A stretch of 34,149 nucleotides of DNA from Xanthobacteraceae bacterium (lineage in GTDB: Bacteria > Pseudomonadota > Alphaproteobacteria > Rhizobiales > Xanthobacteraceae): assembly GCA_030037065.1 (NCBI GenBank), contig JASHRW010000113.1:1-34149 (forward strand), written 5' to 3'. Positions 1 to 7,588 of this stretch are shown one piece after another. Position numbers and translations under genes: made by a program. The notes under the pieces were generated by a model. The model was not told the origin of the DNA and did not search any database. It was given only the letters and a program-made list of their open reading frames with translations. Position 1 is the stretch's first letter. Each line of letters starts with the position of its first letter.

Positions 1-500
1 TCGGTCTGTACGCGCGGCGCCAGTGCGGTGGCTTCGTCGCTGGGTATGCCGAGCCTGTTCATGCCGGTGTCGACGTGCAGTGCCGCGCCGCCGTGCCAGT
101 TGTGCTGCGAGACGAAGGCATCCCACTCGGCAAGTTCCGTCATTGAGTTGATGACCGGCCGGGCTCCGATGTCGATGAAGCCGGGGCCGGCATCGGGTGA
201 AAAACCATTGAGCACGTAGATCGCGGCGTCGCGCGTGCGTGAGCGTAACCGCCGCGCTTCGGCAAGATCAGCGACAAAAAACGTCTTGCAGCCGGCCTGC
301 GCGAGCTTGGTGGCGACCATTTCAAGACCAAGGCCGTATGCATTGGCCTTGACCACAGCCGCGCATTCGGCGGTGCGAATCAGCCGCGCCAGCGCCCGCC
401 AGTTCGAAACAATGGCGTTAAGATCGATGCTCAGCGTGCCGCCGGTCTCGGAGGCAGGCGAGGTCTTGATCGGTTCGGGCAATACTTCCGCGAGCGCCAT
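1..500 (-). CDS. alr: Alanine racemase, N-terminal part (cut by window edge)
   Basis: PLP-dependent enzyme that interconverts L- and D-alanine, supplying D-Ala for peptidoglycan in the cytoplasm. About 166 residues are visible from an ATG at 498-500; the C-terminal half lies beyond position 1. The PLP-lysine motif AVVKANAYGLG puts the Schiff-base Lys at residue 51, and HVDTGMNRLG further on is the conserved barrel strand of the family. The frame stays open upstream into the dnaB 3' end without a better ATG, and no strong Shine-Dalgarno precedes this start, so the start is only likely. It follows dnaB by 74 bases on the same strand, consistent with the dnaB-alr order common in Rhizobiales, and is probably co-transcribed with it. 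Confidence 0.93.
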   Translation of the reverse strand, partial: MALAEVLPEPIKTSPASETGGTLSIDLNAIVSNWRALARLIRTAECAAVVKANAYGLGLEMVATKLAQAGCKTFFVADLAEARRLRSRTRDAAIYVLNGFSPDAGPGFIDIGARPVINSMTELAEWDAFVSQHNWHGGAALHVDTGMNRLGIPSDEATALAPRVQT

Positions 501-574
501 ACCGCGGTTATGACCGGCATGGGCGTGCTGGTAAAGCGGGTTGGTTAGGCGCGCGATGTACGGCCGCGGGCAGC

Positions 575-2068
575 CTAAAAACTCGGCCGGTGCACTGTGT
601 CGAGATTGGCGAAACGCGTCACCGCGGCCTCGAATTGCAGATCGACCGTGCCGGTCGGGCCATGGCGCTGCTTGCCGATGATGACCTCAGCCTTGCCTTC
701 CACGCGCTCGCCTTCTCGGAGCCACTCCTCGAATTTTTCCCTATTCGACTCGGTGGGCTTGCGCATCTGGTGGTAATATTCCTCGCGGAACACGAACAGC
801 ACCACGTCGGCATCCTGTTCGATCGATCCCGATTCGCGCAGGTCGGAAAGTTGCGGGCGCTTGTCGTCGCGCGCTTCGACCTGTCGCGACAACTGTGAAA
901 GCGCGAGGATCGGGATGTTGAGTTCCTTGGCCAGCGCCTTGAGCCGCGTTGTGATGTCGGTAATTTCTTGCACGCGACTGTCACTGAACTTGCCTGATCC
1001 CTGCAGCAATTGCAGATAATCGACCACCAGGAGGTCAAGCCCCTTCTGCCGCTTGAGGCGCCTTGCGCGCGCGGCCAATTGGCCAACCGAGAGCCCGCCG
1101 GTTTCGTCGAGGTAGAACGGCAGGTTCTGCAGTTCGATTGAAACATCCCTGATCTTATCGAAATCGGCTTCGTCGATGGCACCGCGGCGGATCTTGTTTG
1201 AGGGGATTCCGGTTTGCTCGGCGATGATGCGGGTGGCGAGCTGTTCCGCCGACATTTCCAGCGTGAAGAAACCGACGATGCCGCCATTGACGGTCGCCAT
1301 ATGCCCATCGGCGCGGACCTCGCCGGTCCACGCCTTGGCAACGTTGTACGCAATGTTGGTTGCAAGCGCGGATTTGCCCATGCCCGGCCGGCCCGCGAGG
1401 ATGACCAGATCGGAAGGCTGCAGCCCGCCCATCCGCGCGTCGAGGTCGGTCAATCCAGTGGCGAGTCCCGAAAGGCTACCGTCGCGCTGATAGGCGTGCG
1501 CCGCCATATCGACGGCGCTGGTGAGGGCGCGGGCAAAACGCTGGAAACCGGAATCGTAGCGCCCCGTCTCGGCGATTTCATAAAGCTTGCGCTCGGCGTC
1601 TTCGATATGGCTCAAAGGCGTCGCATCGACCGGCGCGTCGTAGGCCACGTTGACCATGTCCTCGCCGATGGTGATCAGATCGCGCCGGATCGAGAGATCG
1701 TAGACGGTGCGGCCGTAATCCTCGGCATTGATGATGGTCGTCGCCTCGGCGGCAAGTCGCGCCAAGTATTGATTGACCGACAAGCCGGCGATGTCGAAAT
1801 CGGCCGGCAAGAACGTCTTCAGCGTGACCGGGGTGGCGATCTTTCCCGCCCGAACCAGCCCGCCGGCCAGCTCGAAAATGCGCTGATGGATCGGCTCGAA
1901 GAAGTGCTTTGGTTCGAGGAAATCGGAAACCCGGTAGAACGCCTCGTTATTGACCAGAATTGCGCCGAGCAGCGCCTGCTCGGCTTCAATGTTATGCGGC
2001 GGTGTGCGCGGCGCCGGCTCCGCCGGGACCGGGATTTGCTTGCGTGCAATCGAATCGATTTGCGCCAT
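575..2068 (-). CDS. dnaB: Replicative DNA helicase DnaB
   Basis: Hexameric ATP-driven helicase that unwinds DNA at the replication fork and contacts DnaG primase. At 497 residues it is normal for the family. The N-terminal DnaB domain begins around residue 24 (PPHNIEAEQALLGAIL). The RecA-like ATPase domain carries Walker A GRPGMGKS at 226-233, then VGFFTLEMSAEQLA, a Walker B strand LLVVDYLQLL and the SQLSRQVE and LRESGSIEQDADVV motifs. A loop just after Walker A (about residues 244-262, with a TVNGG segment) is longer than in E. coli. The ATG at 2068 is chosen; a TTG four codons upstream at 2080 is in frame but has no better ribosome site. It lies downstream of the CFA-synthase gene and upstream of alr. 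Confidence 0.97.
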   Translation of the reverse strand: MAQIDSIARKQIPVPAEPAPRTPPHNIEAEQALLGAILVNNEAFYRVSDFLEPKHFFEPIHQRIFELAGGLVRAGKIATPVTLKTFLPADFDIAGLSVNQYLARLAAEATTIINAEDYGRTVYDLSIRRDLITIGEDMVNVAYDAPVDATPLSHIEDAERKLYEIAETGRYDSGFQRFARALTSAVDMAAHAYQRDGSLSGLATGLTDLDARMGGLQPSDLVILAGRPGMGKSALATNIAYNVAKAWTGEVRADGHMATVNGGIVGFFTLEMSAEQLATRIIAEQTGIPSNKIRRGAIDEADFDKIRDVSIELQNLPFYLDETGGLSVGQLAARARRLKRQKGLDLLVVDYLQLLQGSGKFSDSRVQEITDITTRLKALAKELNIPILALSQLSRQVEARDDKRPQLSDLRESGSIEQDADVVLFVFREEYYHQMRKPTESNREKFEEWLREGERVEGKAEVIIGKQRHGPTGTVDLQFEAAVTRFANLDTVHRPSF

Positions 2069-2386
2069 GGGTCCGATCAAGAGAGTAGCGTGTGGCCGAT
2101 TTGCGGTCGGCCGTTTTCGGTTCTGCTATCTTGCGCTTACTCAACATCGCGGATCACTCAACGATGCAAAGCTCCCCGGCCTATTCCCTTCTTCACGCCT
2201 CACGCAAATCAAGGAGCGAAAGAGGGGGAGCACAGCTACGCATGCGCTGTCGATAGTCCAATGGCGCGGGCAGGGGCAACGAACGCTTGCAGCTTTCCCC
2301 CGTTACCCACCGCGGCTGCGGGCGCAACCTGTGACGCCGTACTTTCCCCTTGACGATGGTGTTTCCGTAATTTCGCGTCTTGGCAA
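2069..2386. other. Gene-free stretch between dnaB and the CFA-synthase gene
   Basis: This 318-base stretch holds no open frame I can support; the short frames on both strands have no family resemblance or ribosome site. It presumably carries the dnaB promoter, since both neighbours read on the minus strand, but I cannot pick out a -35/-10 pair with confidence. On the minus strand GTTGAGT occurs twice, 16 bases apart, around 2136-2158, and a 6-bp inverted repeat lies near the dnaB start. Confidence 0.5.
2094..2112. repeat. Inverted repeat in the dnaB leader
   Basis: GGCCGA and TCGGCC form perfect 6-bp arms around a 7-base loop, ending 26 bases before the dnaB ATG. On the plus strand a short T run follows, but nothing is known to be transcribed in that direction here. 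A leader hairpin or operator are both possible; chance is also possible in DNA of this GC content. Confidence 0.35.
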
Positions 2387-3673
2387 TTACTCGCCCGCGA
2401 GCCGCATCGGCATCGGCTGGCCGGCTTCGAGCCCACGCAATCGCGCTTCCTCGCGCGTGATGTAGTCGCGGGTCGCCGGGGTGATGCCCTTGCGTTTCGT
2501 CATCTGAATCTGAAACACCATCATGTCGCCGTCGCGGAACGCCATTTCGGAAGAAGCCAGATAGAATTCCCACATCCGCACGAAGCGCTGATCGTAGAGA
2601 CGAACGACTTCGTCGCGATGGGCGAGAAAACGTTCGCGCCAGGCCTTGAGCGTCTCGGCATAGTGGAGCTGAAGGACTTCAACGTCGGTGACGATCAGTC
2701 GCGCGCGCTCGATTGCCGGCAGCACTTCGGAGAGCGCCGGAATGTAGCCGCCCGGGAAGATATATTTGGCGATCCACGGGTTGGTGATGCCCGGGCGGCC
2801 CTTGCGGCCGATGAAGTGCAGGAGCATGACGCCGTCGTCGTCGAGCAGCTGCGCGGACTTGTCGAAGAAGGTGTCGTAAAAACCGACGCCGACGTGCTCG
2901 AACATGCCCACCGATATGATGCGGTCGAAGTGCCCGGCGACATCGCGATAATCGATCAGTTGGAACGTTGCCTCCTGCGTTCGGCCGCGCTCCATCGCCC
3001 GGTTTTGGGCGCTTCGATATTGTTCTTCGGAGAGCGTGATACCGGTGACGTGCGCGCCGCAGATCTCGGCGAGGTAGAGCGCCAGTCCGCCCCAGCCGCA
3101 GCCAATATCGAGTACTGTCGCGCCGGACTCTACCCTCAGCTTTGCCGCGAGATGGCGTTTCTTGGCAAGCTGGGCGTCGTCAAGCGACAGCTCTGCGGAC
3201 TCGAAATAGGCGCAGCTATATTGCTGGTCGCCGTCGAGGAAGAGGGAATAAAGCCGGCCGTCGAGATCGTAATGATGCGCCACATTGCGCTGTGCGCGCT
3301 TGCGCGGGTTGAACTGTTGCAGCCGGCGGAACAGAAAACGCATCAGCCGCGGCGGCCAAGCCCAGCGCGGCGCCGCGCTATGGTCCTGCTGGAACAGAAT
3401 TGCCAGCACTTCGGCAATCGAGCCGCGCTCGACTACGAAAGTACCGTCCATATAGGCTTCGCCCAGTTTGAACTCGGGATCGAGCAAGACTGCGCGCTGG
3501 GCGCTTGCGGTAGTGAAGCGCACCGCCACCTGCGGGCCGCCGTCACCGAACGTGTAGCTCTTGCCCGCCGCCGTCGTAAGCTTAAGCGATCCCCGGTGGA
3601 TGTACCGTCGCAAGAAAGCAACCAGCAACCGTTCCAACGCTTCCTCCACGCGCAGCCTTATGCCCCTGCACAA
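2387..3673 (-). CDS. cfa: Cyclopropane-fatty-acyl-phospholipid synthase family methyltransferase
   Basis: SAM-dependent enzyme expected to methylenate cis double bonds of unsaturated fatty acyl chains in membrane phospholipids. Features visible: the substrate-binding N-terminal region, the family signature HHYDLDGRLYSLFLDGDQ at about 133-150 followed by YSCAYF, the SAM site VLDIGCGWGGLAL at 187-199, SVGMFEHVG with the conserved Glu near 259, and FPGGYIP later. At 428 residues it has the usual length. The start is uncertain: the longest frame begins at a TTG (3673), and a GTG at 3649 (VEEALERLL) is an alternative; neither has a clear ribosome site. It stands alone on the minus strand with its own 220-base upstream region shared with the divergent cytochrome-like gene. 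Rhizobiales often have several CFA-synthase paralogues, so the exact substrate is not certain. Confidence 0.9.
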   Translation of the reverse strand: MCRGIRLRVEEALERLLVAFLRRYIHRGSLKLTTAAGKSYTFGDGGPQVAVRFTTASAQRAVLLDPEFKLGEAYMDGTFVVERGSIAEVLAILFQQDHSAAPRWAWPPRLMRFLFRRLQQFNPRKRAQRNVAHHYDLDGRLYSLFLDGDQQYSCAYFESAELSLDDAQLAKKRHLAAKLRVESGATVLDIGCGWGGLALYLAEICGAHVTGITLSEEQYRSAQNRAMERGRTQEATFQLIDYRDVAGHFDRIISVGMFEHVGVGFYDTFFDKSAQLLDDDGVMLLHFIGRKGRPGITNPWIAKYIFPGGYIPALSEVLPAIERARLIVTDVEVLQLHYAETLKAWRERFLAHRDEVVRLYDQRFVRMWEFYLASSEMAFRDGDMMVFQIQMTKRKGITPATRDYITREEARLRGLEAGQPMPMRLAGE

Positions 3674-3893
3674 GATGCGATGACCAACGCTCTAATGGGC
3701 GTGCGGTCACCCCGACCGCCCCGATCGAGTCCGTTGCGCAGCAAGGTCTTGTTACTGCCGTCATTAAAACAAAATCGTGCGTGACCAGCAATGCGACTAA
3801 GGCGTCGCACGCGGGCCTCTTTGCCCCGCTCGCTTTCGGCCGGTTTTGGGGTAAGGATGTACCGGCCGCCAAAGAAAACTTACGGAGGTCAGG

Positions 3894-4604
3894 GTGGTTC
3901 GGCTTTTTGCGCCCGTACTTGTCCTGTTTGCGGCTCTGGGCCCGCCGGCGGCGCGCGCGCAAGTCAATATCGACCAGGACAAGACGCCGGCCCACATTTA
4001 CGCAAGTGATTGCGCCGTCTGCCATAAGTCTATGCGAGGACTAGCAAATGGTAGAGGCAGTTCCTCCCTCGCGGAATTCCTGGCCGAGCATTACACCTCG
4101 AACCAGCAGGAGGCAGCGGCATTGGCTGCCTATGTGCTGGCAGGGGGAGGGGGGAGCGGTACGCCGGTACCAGTGCGCGGTGAGCAGCCGGATCATGCCC
4201 AGGCAGCGGGCGAGACACCCAAGGAGCAGGGTCGGCGACCGCAAAAGCCTGACGACGAGCGGGCGGCAAGCGCGAAACCGCTGCGACACTCCACCGCGCG
4301 GGGCAAGCCAGAAGGCGAGGAGCGGAGCGCCTCGGCAGAGCCGGGTGCCATTCGCGCCGAACCGAAGCCGCCGTTTGACCGGCGGCGGAAGCCCAGTCCA
4401 GCAGCGCGGGCGCATGAGCGGCCGACGCCCGCGGTAGCTATGCCGCCGAAACCGGAACATGCACGGATTGCGGCCGCGCCAAAACCCGCCGAGCCACCGC
4501 AGCCGGATGTGAGCCCCCCTGCAACCGGGTCAAGCGGTGCAGCGCCGCAGCAGACGCCGCCGAGCGAGACTACGCCTGCACCACGCGACAATATTCCGGA
4601 CTGA
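3894..4604 (+). CDS. Secreted small c-type cytochrome-like protein with Pro/Ala-rich tail
   Basis: A GTG start with the ribosome site GGAGGT four bases upstream begins a 236-residue protein. Residues 1-22 are a signal peptide ending ARA before Gln23. A single haem c motif CAVCH lies at 40-44. The haem region is very short, ending in SSSLAEFLAEHYTSNQQEAAALAAYVLAG by about residue 84. From 85 on the protein is low-complexity and rich in Pro, Ala, Glu, Lys and Arg, probably an extended periplasmic tether. No standard distal Met motif is evident; Met47 is only three residues past the haem His, and His66 is another candidate. I infer a periplasmic haem protein of unknown redox partner. It stands alone, divergent from the CFA-synthase gene, and its TGA touches the rplI stop codon with no base between. 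Confidence 0.75.
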   Translation: MVRLFAPVLVLFAALGPPAARAQVNIDQDKTPAHIYASDCAVCHKSMRGLANGRGSSSLAEFLAEHYTSNQQEAAALAAYVLAGGGGSGTPVPVRGEQPDHAQAAGETPKEQGRRPQKPDDERAASAKPLRHSTARGKPEGEERSASAEPGAIRAEPKPPFDRRRKPSPAARAHERPTPAVAMPPKPEHARIAAAPKPAEPPQPDVSPPATGSSGAAPQQTPPSETTPAPRDNIPD

Positions 4605-5225
4605 TCAGCCCTCGGCCTCGGCCGGATTTGGCGGCGCTTCCTCACCTTCGCGCGAGCGCTGCGACTCGGCTGCCTCCGGTTCAAAGAAGGCCTCCGCGGC
4701 CGTTGCCGCGGCTTCTGCTTCGCTCGGCTCTTCGCGCAACTGCGTCACGTCTTCGCCGCGCGCGATGCGGACCGCTTCGTCATTATTGCGGGCGACGATC
4801 ACGGTAATCGAGGTTTCGATTTCCGGGTGCAAGGCAATCGGAACGGCATGCTGTCCGATCGTCTTGATCGGCGTGTTCAGCGCAATCTGATTGCGGTTGA
4901 CGGAGAAGCCCGCCTCCGTAATCAGGCGCACGAGATCGCGCGGCGAAACCGAGCCGAAGAGCTGGCCGGCTTCGGAAGCTTGTCGCAGCACCGTAAAGCT
5001 CTTCCCATTGAGCTTGTCGGCGACGCCTGTGGCCTCGGTTTTCAGCGTCAGCGACCGCGCCTCGAGCTCGCTCTTCATGGTTTCGAAGCGGGTGCGATTT
5101 TCGGATGTGGCACGCAAGGCCTTGCCGCGCGGCAACAGGAAATTGCGCGCAAAGCCGTCCTTGACGCGCACGACATCACCCATCTGGCCCAAGCGGGCGA
5201 CGCGTTCGAGCAGGATCACTTCCAT
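4605..5225 (-). CDS. rplI: 50S ribosomal protein L9
   Basis: Large-subunit protein that binds 23S rRNA at the base of the L1 stalk. The start [36 protein letters not shown] is the diagnostic L9 N-terminal domain, followed by the connecting helix and a C-terminal domain ending in [13 protein letters not shown]. At 206 residues it is longer than the roughly 150 of E. coli because of an acidic, alanine- and glutamate-rich tail after residue 160, a feature often seen in alphaproteobacteria. It is the last gene of rpsF-rpsR-rplI, 18 bases after rpsR. It converges with the cytochrome-like gene; the two stop codons abut in TGATCA, so any terminator must lie inside the opposing gene. Confidence 0.97.
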   Translation of the reverse strand: MEVILLERVARLGQMGDVVRVKDGFARNFLLPRGKALRATSENRTRFETMKSELEARSLTLKTEATGVADKLNGKSFTVLRQASEAGQLFGSVSPRDLVRLITEAGFSVNRNQIALNTPIKTIGQHAVPIALHPEIETSITVIVARNNDEAVRIARGEDVTQLREEPSEAEAAATAAEAFFEPEAAESQRSREGEEAPPNPAEAEG

Positions 5226-5243
5226 CGGGTCCTCCTCGGCGGA

Positions 5244-5495
5244 TCAGCGGATCACGTAGGGCAAGAGCCCGAGAAAGCGCGCGCGCTTGATCGCTTGTGC
5301 GAGTTCGCGTTGCTTCTTGGCCGAAACCGCGGTGATGCGGCTCGGCACGATCTTTCCGCGTTCCGAAACGAACCGTTGCAGCAGCTTGACGTCCTTATAA
5401 TCGATCTTCGGCGCGTTGGCGCCCGAGAACGGGCAGCTCTTGCGGCGGCGGAAGAATGGCCGGCGGCCGCCGGCGGCTTGTGGGGCCATGGCCAT
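5244..5495 (-). CDS. rpsR: 30S ribosomal protein S18
   Basis: Small-subunit protein that pairs with S6 on the platform of the 30S subunit. The motif [15 protein letters not shown] and the C-terminal [20 protein letters not shown] are diagnostic. Three in-frame ATGs occur at 5501, 5495 and 5489. GGAGGA directly abuts the first, lies six bases before the second and twelve before the third, so the second ATG at 5495 (83 residues, start MAMAPQ) is chosen. With that start the gene begins two bases after the rpsF stop; the first ATG would give a 4-base ATGA overlap. Translational coupling to rpsF is likely, as fits equal synthesis of the S6:S18 pair. Confidence 0.96.
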   Translation of the reverse strand: MAMAPQAAGGRRPFFRRRKSCPFSGANAPKIDYKDVKLLQRFVSERGKIVPSRITAVSAKKQRELAQAIKRARFLGLLPYVIR

Positions 5496-5497
5496 GA

Positions 5498-5947
5498 TCA
5501 TTCCTCCGGTGCGGTATCAGCTTCATCGGACTCTTCACGCGGTCGCCGATCGCGGTCGCGCGGACGATCGCCTCGTTCCCCCCGTTCGCCGCGGTCACGG
5601 CGCTCGTCGCGATCGCGGTCGCGCTCGGCCCTGCGCATCATCGCCGACGGCCCGGCCTCGTGCTCGTCGACCCGAATGGTCAAGTAGCGCAACACGTCCT
5701 CATTGAGCCGTTCCAGCCGTTCGATCTCATTGATTGCCTGCGAGGGCGCGTCGATGTTCATCAGCGTGAAATGCGCCTTGCGGTTCTTGCGCAACCGATA
5801 GGAGAGCGATTTCACGCCCCAATATTCGGTCTTGGCGACCGAGCCGCCGAGGCCTTCGACGACGCCTTTCAATTGCGCGGTCAATTCCTCGACTTGCTGC
5901 GCGCTGGCGTCCTGGCGCGCAAGATAGACGTGTTCGTAGAGCGACAT
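5498..5947 (-). CDS. rpsF: 30S ribosomal protein S6
   Basis: Small-subunit platform protein that forms a heterodimer with S18. The start [22 protein letters not shown], the segment [36 protein letters not shown] and the ending [16 protein letters not shown] match S6. Residues 105-149 form a low-complexity tail of Arg, Asp, Glu and Gly, making the protein 149 residues against about 100-135 in other bacteria; such charged tails are usual in Rhizobiales S6. It is the first gene of the rpsF-rpsR-rplI operon. The 244 bases upstream contain a clear hairpin (5995-6016) that could be an autoregulatory site. Confidence 0.96.
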   Translation of the reverse strand: MSLYEHVYLARQDASAQQVEELTAQLKGVVEGLGGSVAKTEYWGVKSLSYRLRKNRKAHFTLMNIDAPSQAINEIERLERLNEDVLRYLTIRVDEHEAGPSAMMRRAERDRDRDERRDRGERGERGDRPRDRDRRPREESDEADTAPEE

Positions 5948-5994
5948 GATTGCCCCTTCCTCACTGCCTTGCCCGCCGCCGGCGCCAAGCCCCT

Positions 5995-6016
5995 CGAGCC
6001 CTTCGGGAAAGGCTCG
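5995..6016 (-). promoter_or_regulatory. Leader hairpin upstream of rpsF, possible S6:S18 autoregulatory site
   Basis: Read as minus-strand RNA this is CGAGCC-UUU, loop CCCG, then AAG-GGCUCG: nine base pairs including one G-U, closed by a four-base loop containing CCG. It sits 48 bases before the rpsF ATG. It is known that many bacteria control rpsF with a leader structure bound by the S6:S18 complex in which a CCG element matters. Whether this hairpin belongs to that class is inference. Confidence 0.4.
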
Positions 6017-6191
6017 AATGCTCTGAAGGCGGGGACACCGGACGCCGGACCCCAGGGTCCTACCGCTTTGTCGGCACCTGTCCGCTTTTGAAACAGGCGC
6101 TGTTACGGCTGTCCGTTCAGCCCCCGGCCGGGGTCGAGCAGAAGCCGGACATATACGCGGCCGGTCGTGAAAGGCAAGCGAAACGGACCGC

Positions 6192-6437
6192 TCAGCGGGA
6201 GCGTCGGCGCGCCCGATCGGAAGGCCCCTGAATCATTTCGGCAAGTCGCACGGCAAGCGCAATCGCCTCCCGCATTTGCTTGGCGCTTGCACTGCCTTGG
6301 GAAGGCGCCGCGTTACGCAGCTTCTGCACACCGGCAAGCAGAACCTCTAGGCTTTGTTCCAGGAGCTTTTTCCGGAAGGCGGGATCGCTACGCGCCTGAG
6401 CAAGCTGGGCCTCGGTGACGGGCGCAAATGCGGTCAT
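6192..6437 (-). CDS. Small conserved hypothetical protein
   Basis: An 81-residue cytoplasmic protein starting [20 protein letters not shown]. It reads as mostly helical ([17 protein letters not shown], then [18 protein letters not shown]) with a basic end (SDRARRRSR). I do not recognise a named family, but its codon use matches its neighbours and a small gene in this place between rpsF and fabD is what I would expect in Bradyrhizobium relatives. It has no signal peptide or membrane segment. It is divergent from fabD with 172 bases between them, and lies 244 bases upstream of rpsF on the same strand. No function can be assigned. Confidence 0.65.
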   Translation of the reverse strand: MTAFAPVTEAQLAQARSDPAFRKKLLEQSLEVLLAGVQKLRNAAPSQGSASAKQMREAIALAVRLAEMIQGPSDRARRRSR

Positions 6438-6448
6438 TCACTATGTCT

Positions 6449-6496
6449 CTAAGCTAATGTGGTTTATGGCCGCGCTGCGGCGGCCGGTGAGCTTAG
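6449..6496. repeat. Nested inverted repeat between two divergent genes
   Basis: CTAAGCT (6449-6455) and AGCTTAG (6490-6496) are a perfect 7-bp inverted repeat. Inside it GCCGC and GCGGC (6469-6481) form a second hairpin with a three-base loop. The structure sits between the small gene at 6437 and fabD, upstream of the proposed fabD promoter. Confidence 0.4.
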
Positions 6497-6558
6497 CAGT
6501 GCCCTCTTGTCAGTTCCTTACTCCGTCCGGCTTGAATGGCCGGACTGGGACGCTCGGC

Positions 6559-6585
6559 TTGACAGGGCGGGGATAGCGGTATCTT
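6559..6585 (+). promoter_or_regulatory. Probable fabD promoter
   Basis: A perfect TTGACA (6559-6564) precedes TATCTT (6580-6585) by 15 bases; shifting the -10 by one or two bases gives a more usual spacing. Transcription would start near 6592, about 18 bases before the fabD ATG, leaving room for GAGG at 6599-6602 as ribosome site. Confidence 0.45.
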
Positions 6586-6609
6586 TCGCCGCTTCCACGA
6601 GGCGGGCCC

Positions 6610-7554
6610 ATGGCAATTGCGTTCGTTTTTCCCGGCCAGGGGAGTCAGGCGGTCGGCATGGGCAAGCCTTTGGCTGACGCCTTTGTGCCGGCACGCCAGG
6701 TCTTCGAGGAAGTCGATGCGGCGCTGGGCGAGCGTCTGAGCGACACCATTTGGAGCGGCCCCGCGGAGGTGCTGGTCCTTACCGAGAATGCGCAGCCCGC
6801 GCTCATGGCGGTCTCGCTCGCGGTCATGCGCGTTCTCGAAGCCGAGGTCGGGGTCGACCTCGCGCGCGATGCCGCCTTCGTTGCCGGCCATTCGCTTGGC
6901 GAATATTCAGCGCTTGCCGCCGCTGGCGCGCTCTCGATCACCGACGCCGCACGGCTCCTGCGGGTACGCGGCCGCGCCATGCAGAAAGCGGTGCCGGTCG
7001 GGGCGGGCGCCATGGCCGCCTTGGTCGGTGTCGAATTCTCTGCGGTCGAAAGCATCGCCGCCGAGGCGGCGAGCATCGGCGTATGCGCCGCCGCGAACGA
7101 TAATGGTGGCGGCCAGGTCGTTCTGTCCGGCGCGAAGCAGGCGGTCGAGCGCGCCGTTGAGATCGCAAAGTCTCGTGGGGTAAAGCGGGCGATGATGTTG
7201 CCGGTGTCCGCTCCCTTCCATTGTTCGCTGATGCGCCCGGCCGCGGACGCGATGGCCGAGGCGCTGGCGAAGGTTGCCGTGAAGCCGCCCTGTGTGCCTC
7301 TGATAGCCAACGTGCTGGCGCGGCCGATCAGAGAACCAGCCGACATCGTCCATTCTCTGATCCAGCAGGTGACGGGCACCGTCCGCTGGCGTGAATCCGT
7401 TCTCTGCATGGCGAACGCCGGCGTAACGACGTTTTATGAGATTGGTGCCGGGCGCGTGCTCACGGGGCTGATCAAGCGTATCGCCGAAGGGGCGGAAGCA
7501 TCGGCGATCGGTACCCCTGACGACATTGCCCGGTTCAAGACGGCGCGCGGCTGA
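6610..7554 (+). CDS. fabD: Malonyl-CoA:ACP transacylase FabD
   Basis: Transfers malonyl from CoA to acyl carrier protein, making the extender unit for type II fatty acid synthesis. The protein begins MAIAFVFPGQGSQAVGMGK, and the active-site serine is Ser95 in GHSLGEYSA. His204 in SAPFHCSLM is the second catalytic residue, and the GQVVLSG strand and TVRWRESV segment also match. At 314 residues it has normal length. The ATG is preceded by GAGG seven bases upstream. It begins the plus-strand cluster fabD-fabG-acpP-fabF; fabG follows after 34 bases. Confidence 0.97.
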   Translation: MAIAFVFPGQGSQAVGMGKPLADAFVPARQVFEEVDAALGERLSDTIWSGPAEVLVLTENAQPALMAVSLAVMRVLEAEVGVDLARDAAFVAGHSLGEYSALAAAGALSITDAARLLRVRGRAMQKAVPVGAGAMAALVGVEFSAVESIAAEAASIGVCAAANDNGGGQVVLSGAKQAVERAVEIAKSRGVKRAMMLPVSAPFHCSLMRPAADAMAEALAKVAVKPPCVPLIANVLARPIREPADIVHSLIQQVTGTVRWRESVLCMANAGVTTFYEIGAGRVLTGLIKRIAEGAEASAIGTPDDIARFKTARG

Positions 7555-7588
7555 ATTTGTTCGTGCGCCAGACGGCCGTGAGGACAGT

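Noticed and set aside
1214-2353. Long open frame on the strand opposite dnaB
   Set aside because: It mirrors the codon pattern of dnaB in GC-rich DNA, has no family resemblance, and dnaB is certain. The same holds for long antisense frames opposite cfa (2618-3784), mltG/yicC (11270-13006), the carboxylase gene (24639-26033) and mipZ (28495-29580).
2193-2573. Possible small gene between dnaB and the CFA-synthase gene
   Set aside because: The frame overlaps the cfa 3' end, is Arg/Pro-rich, and shows no recognisable domain or ribosome site.
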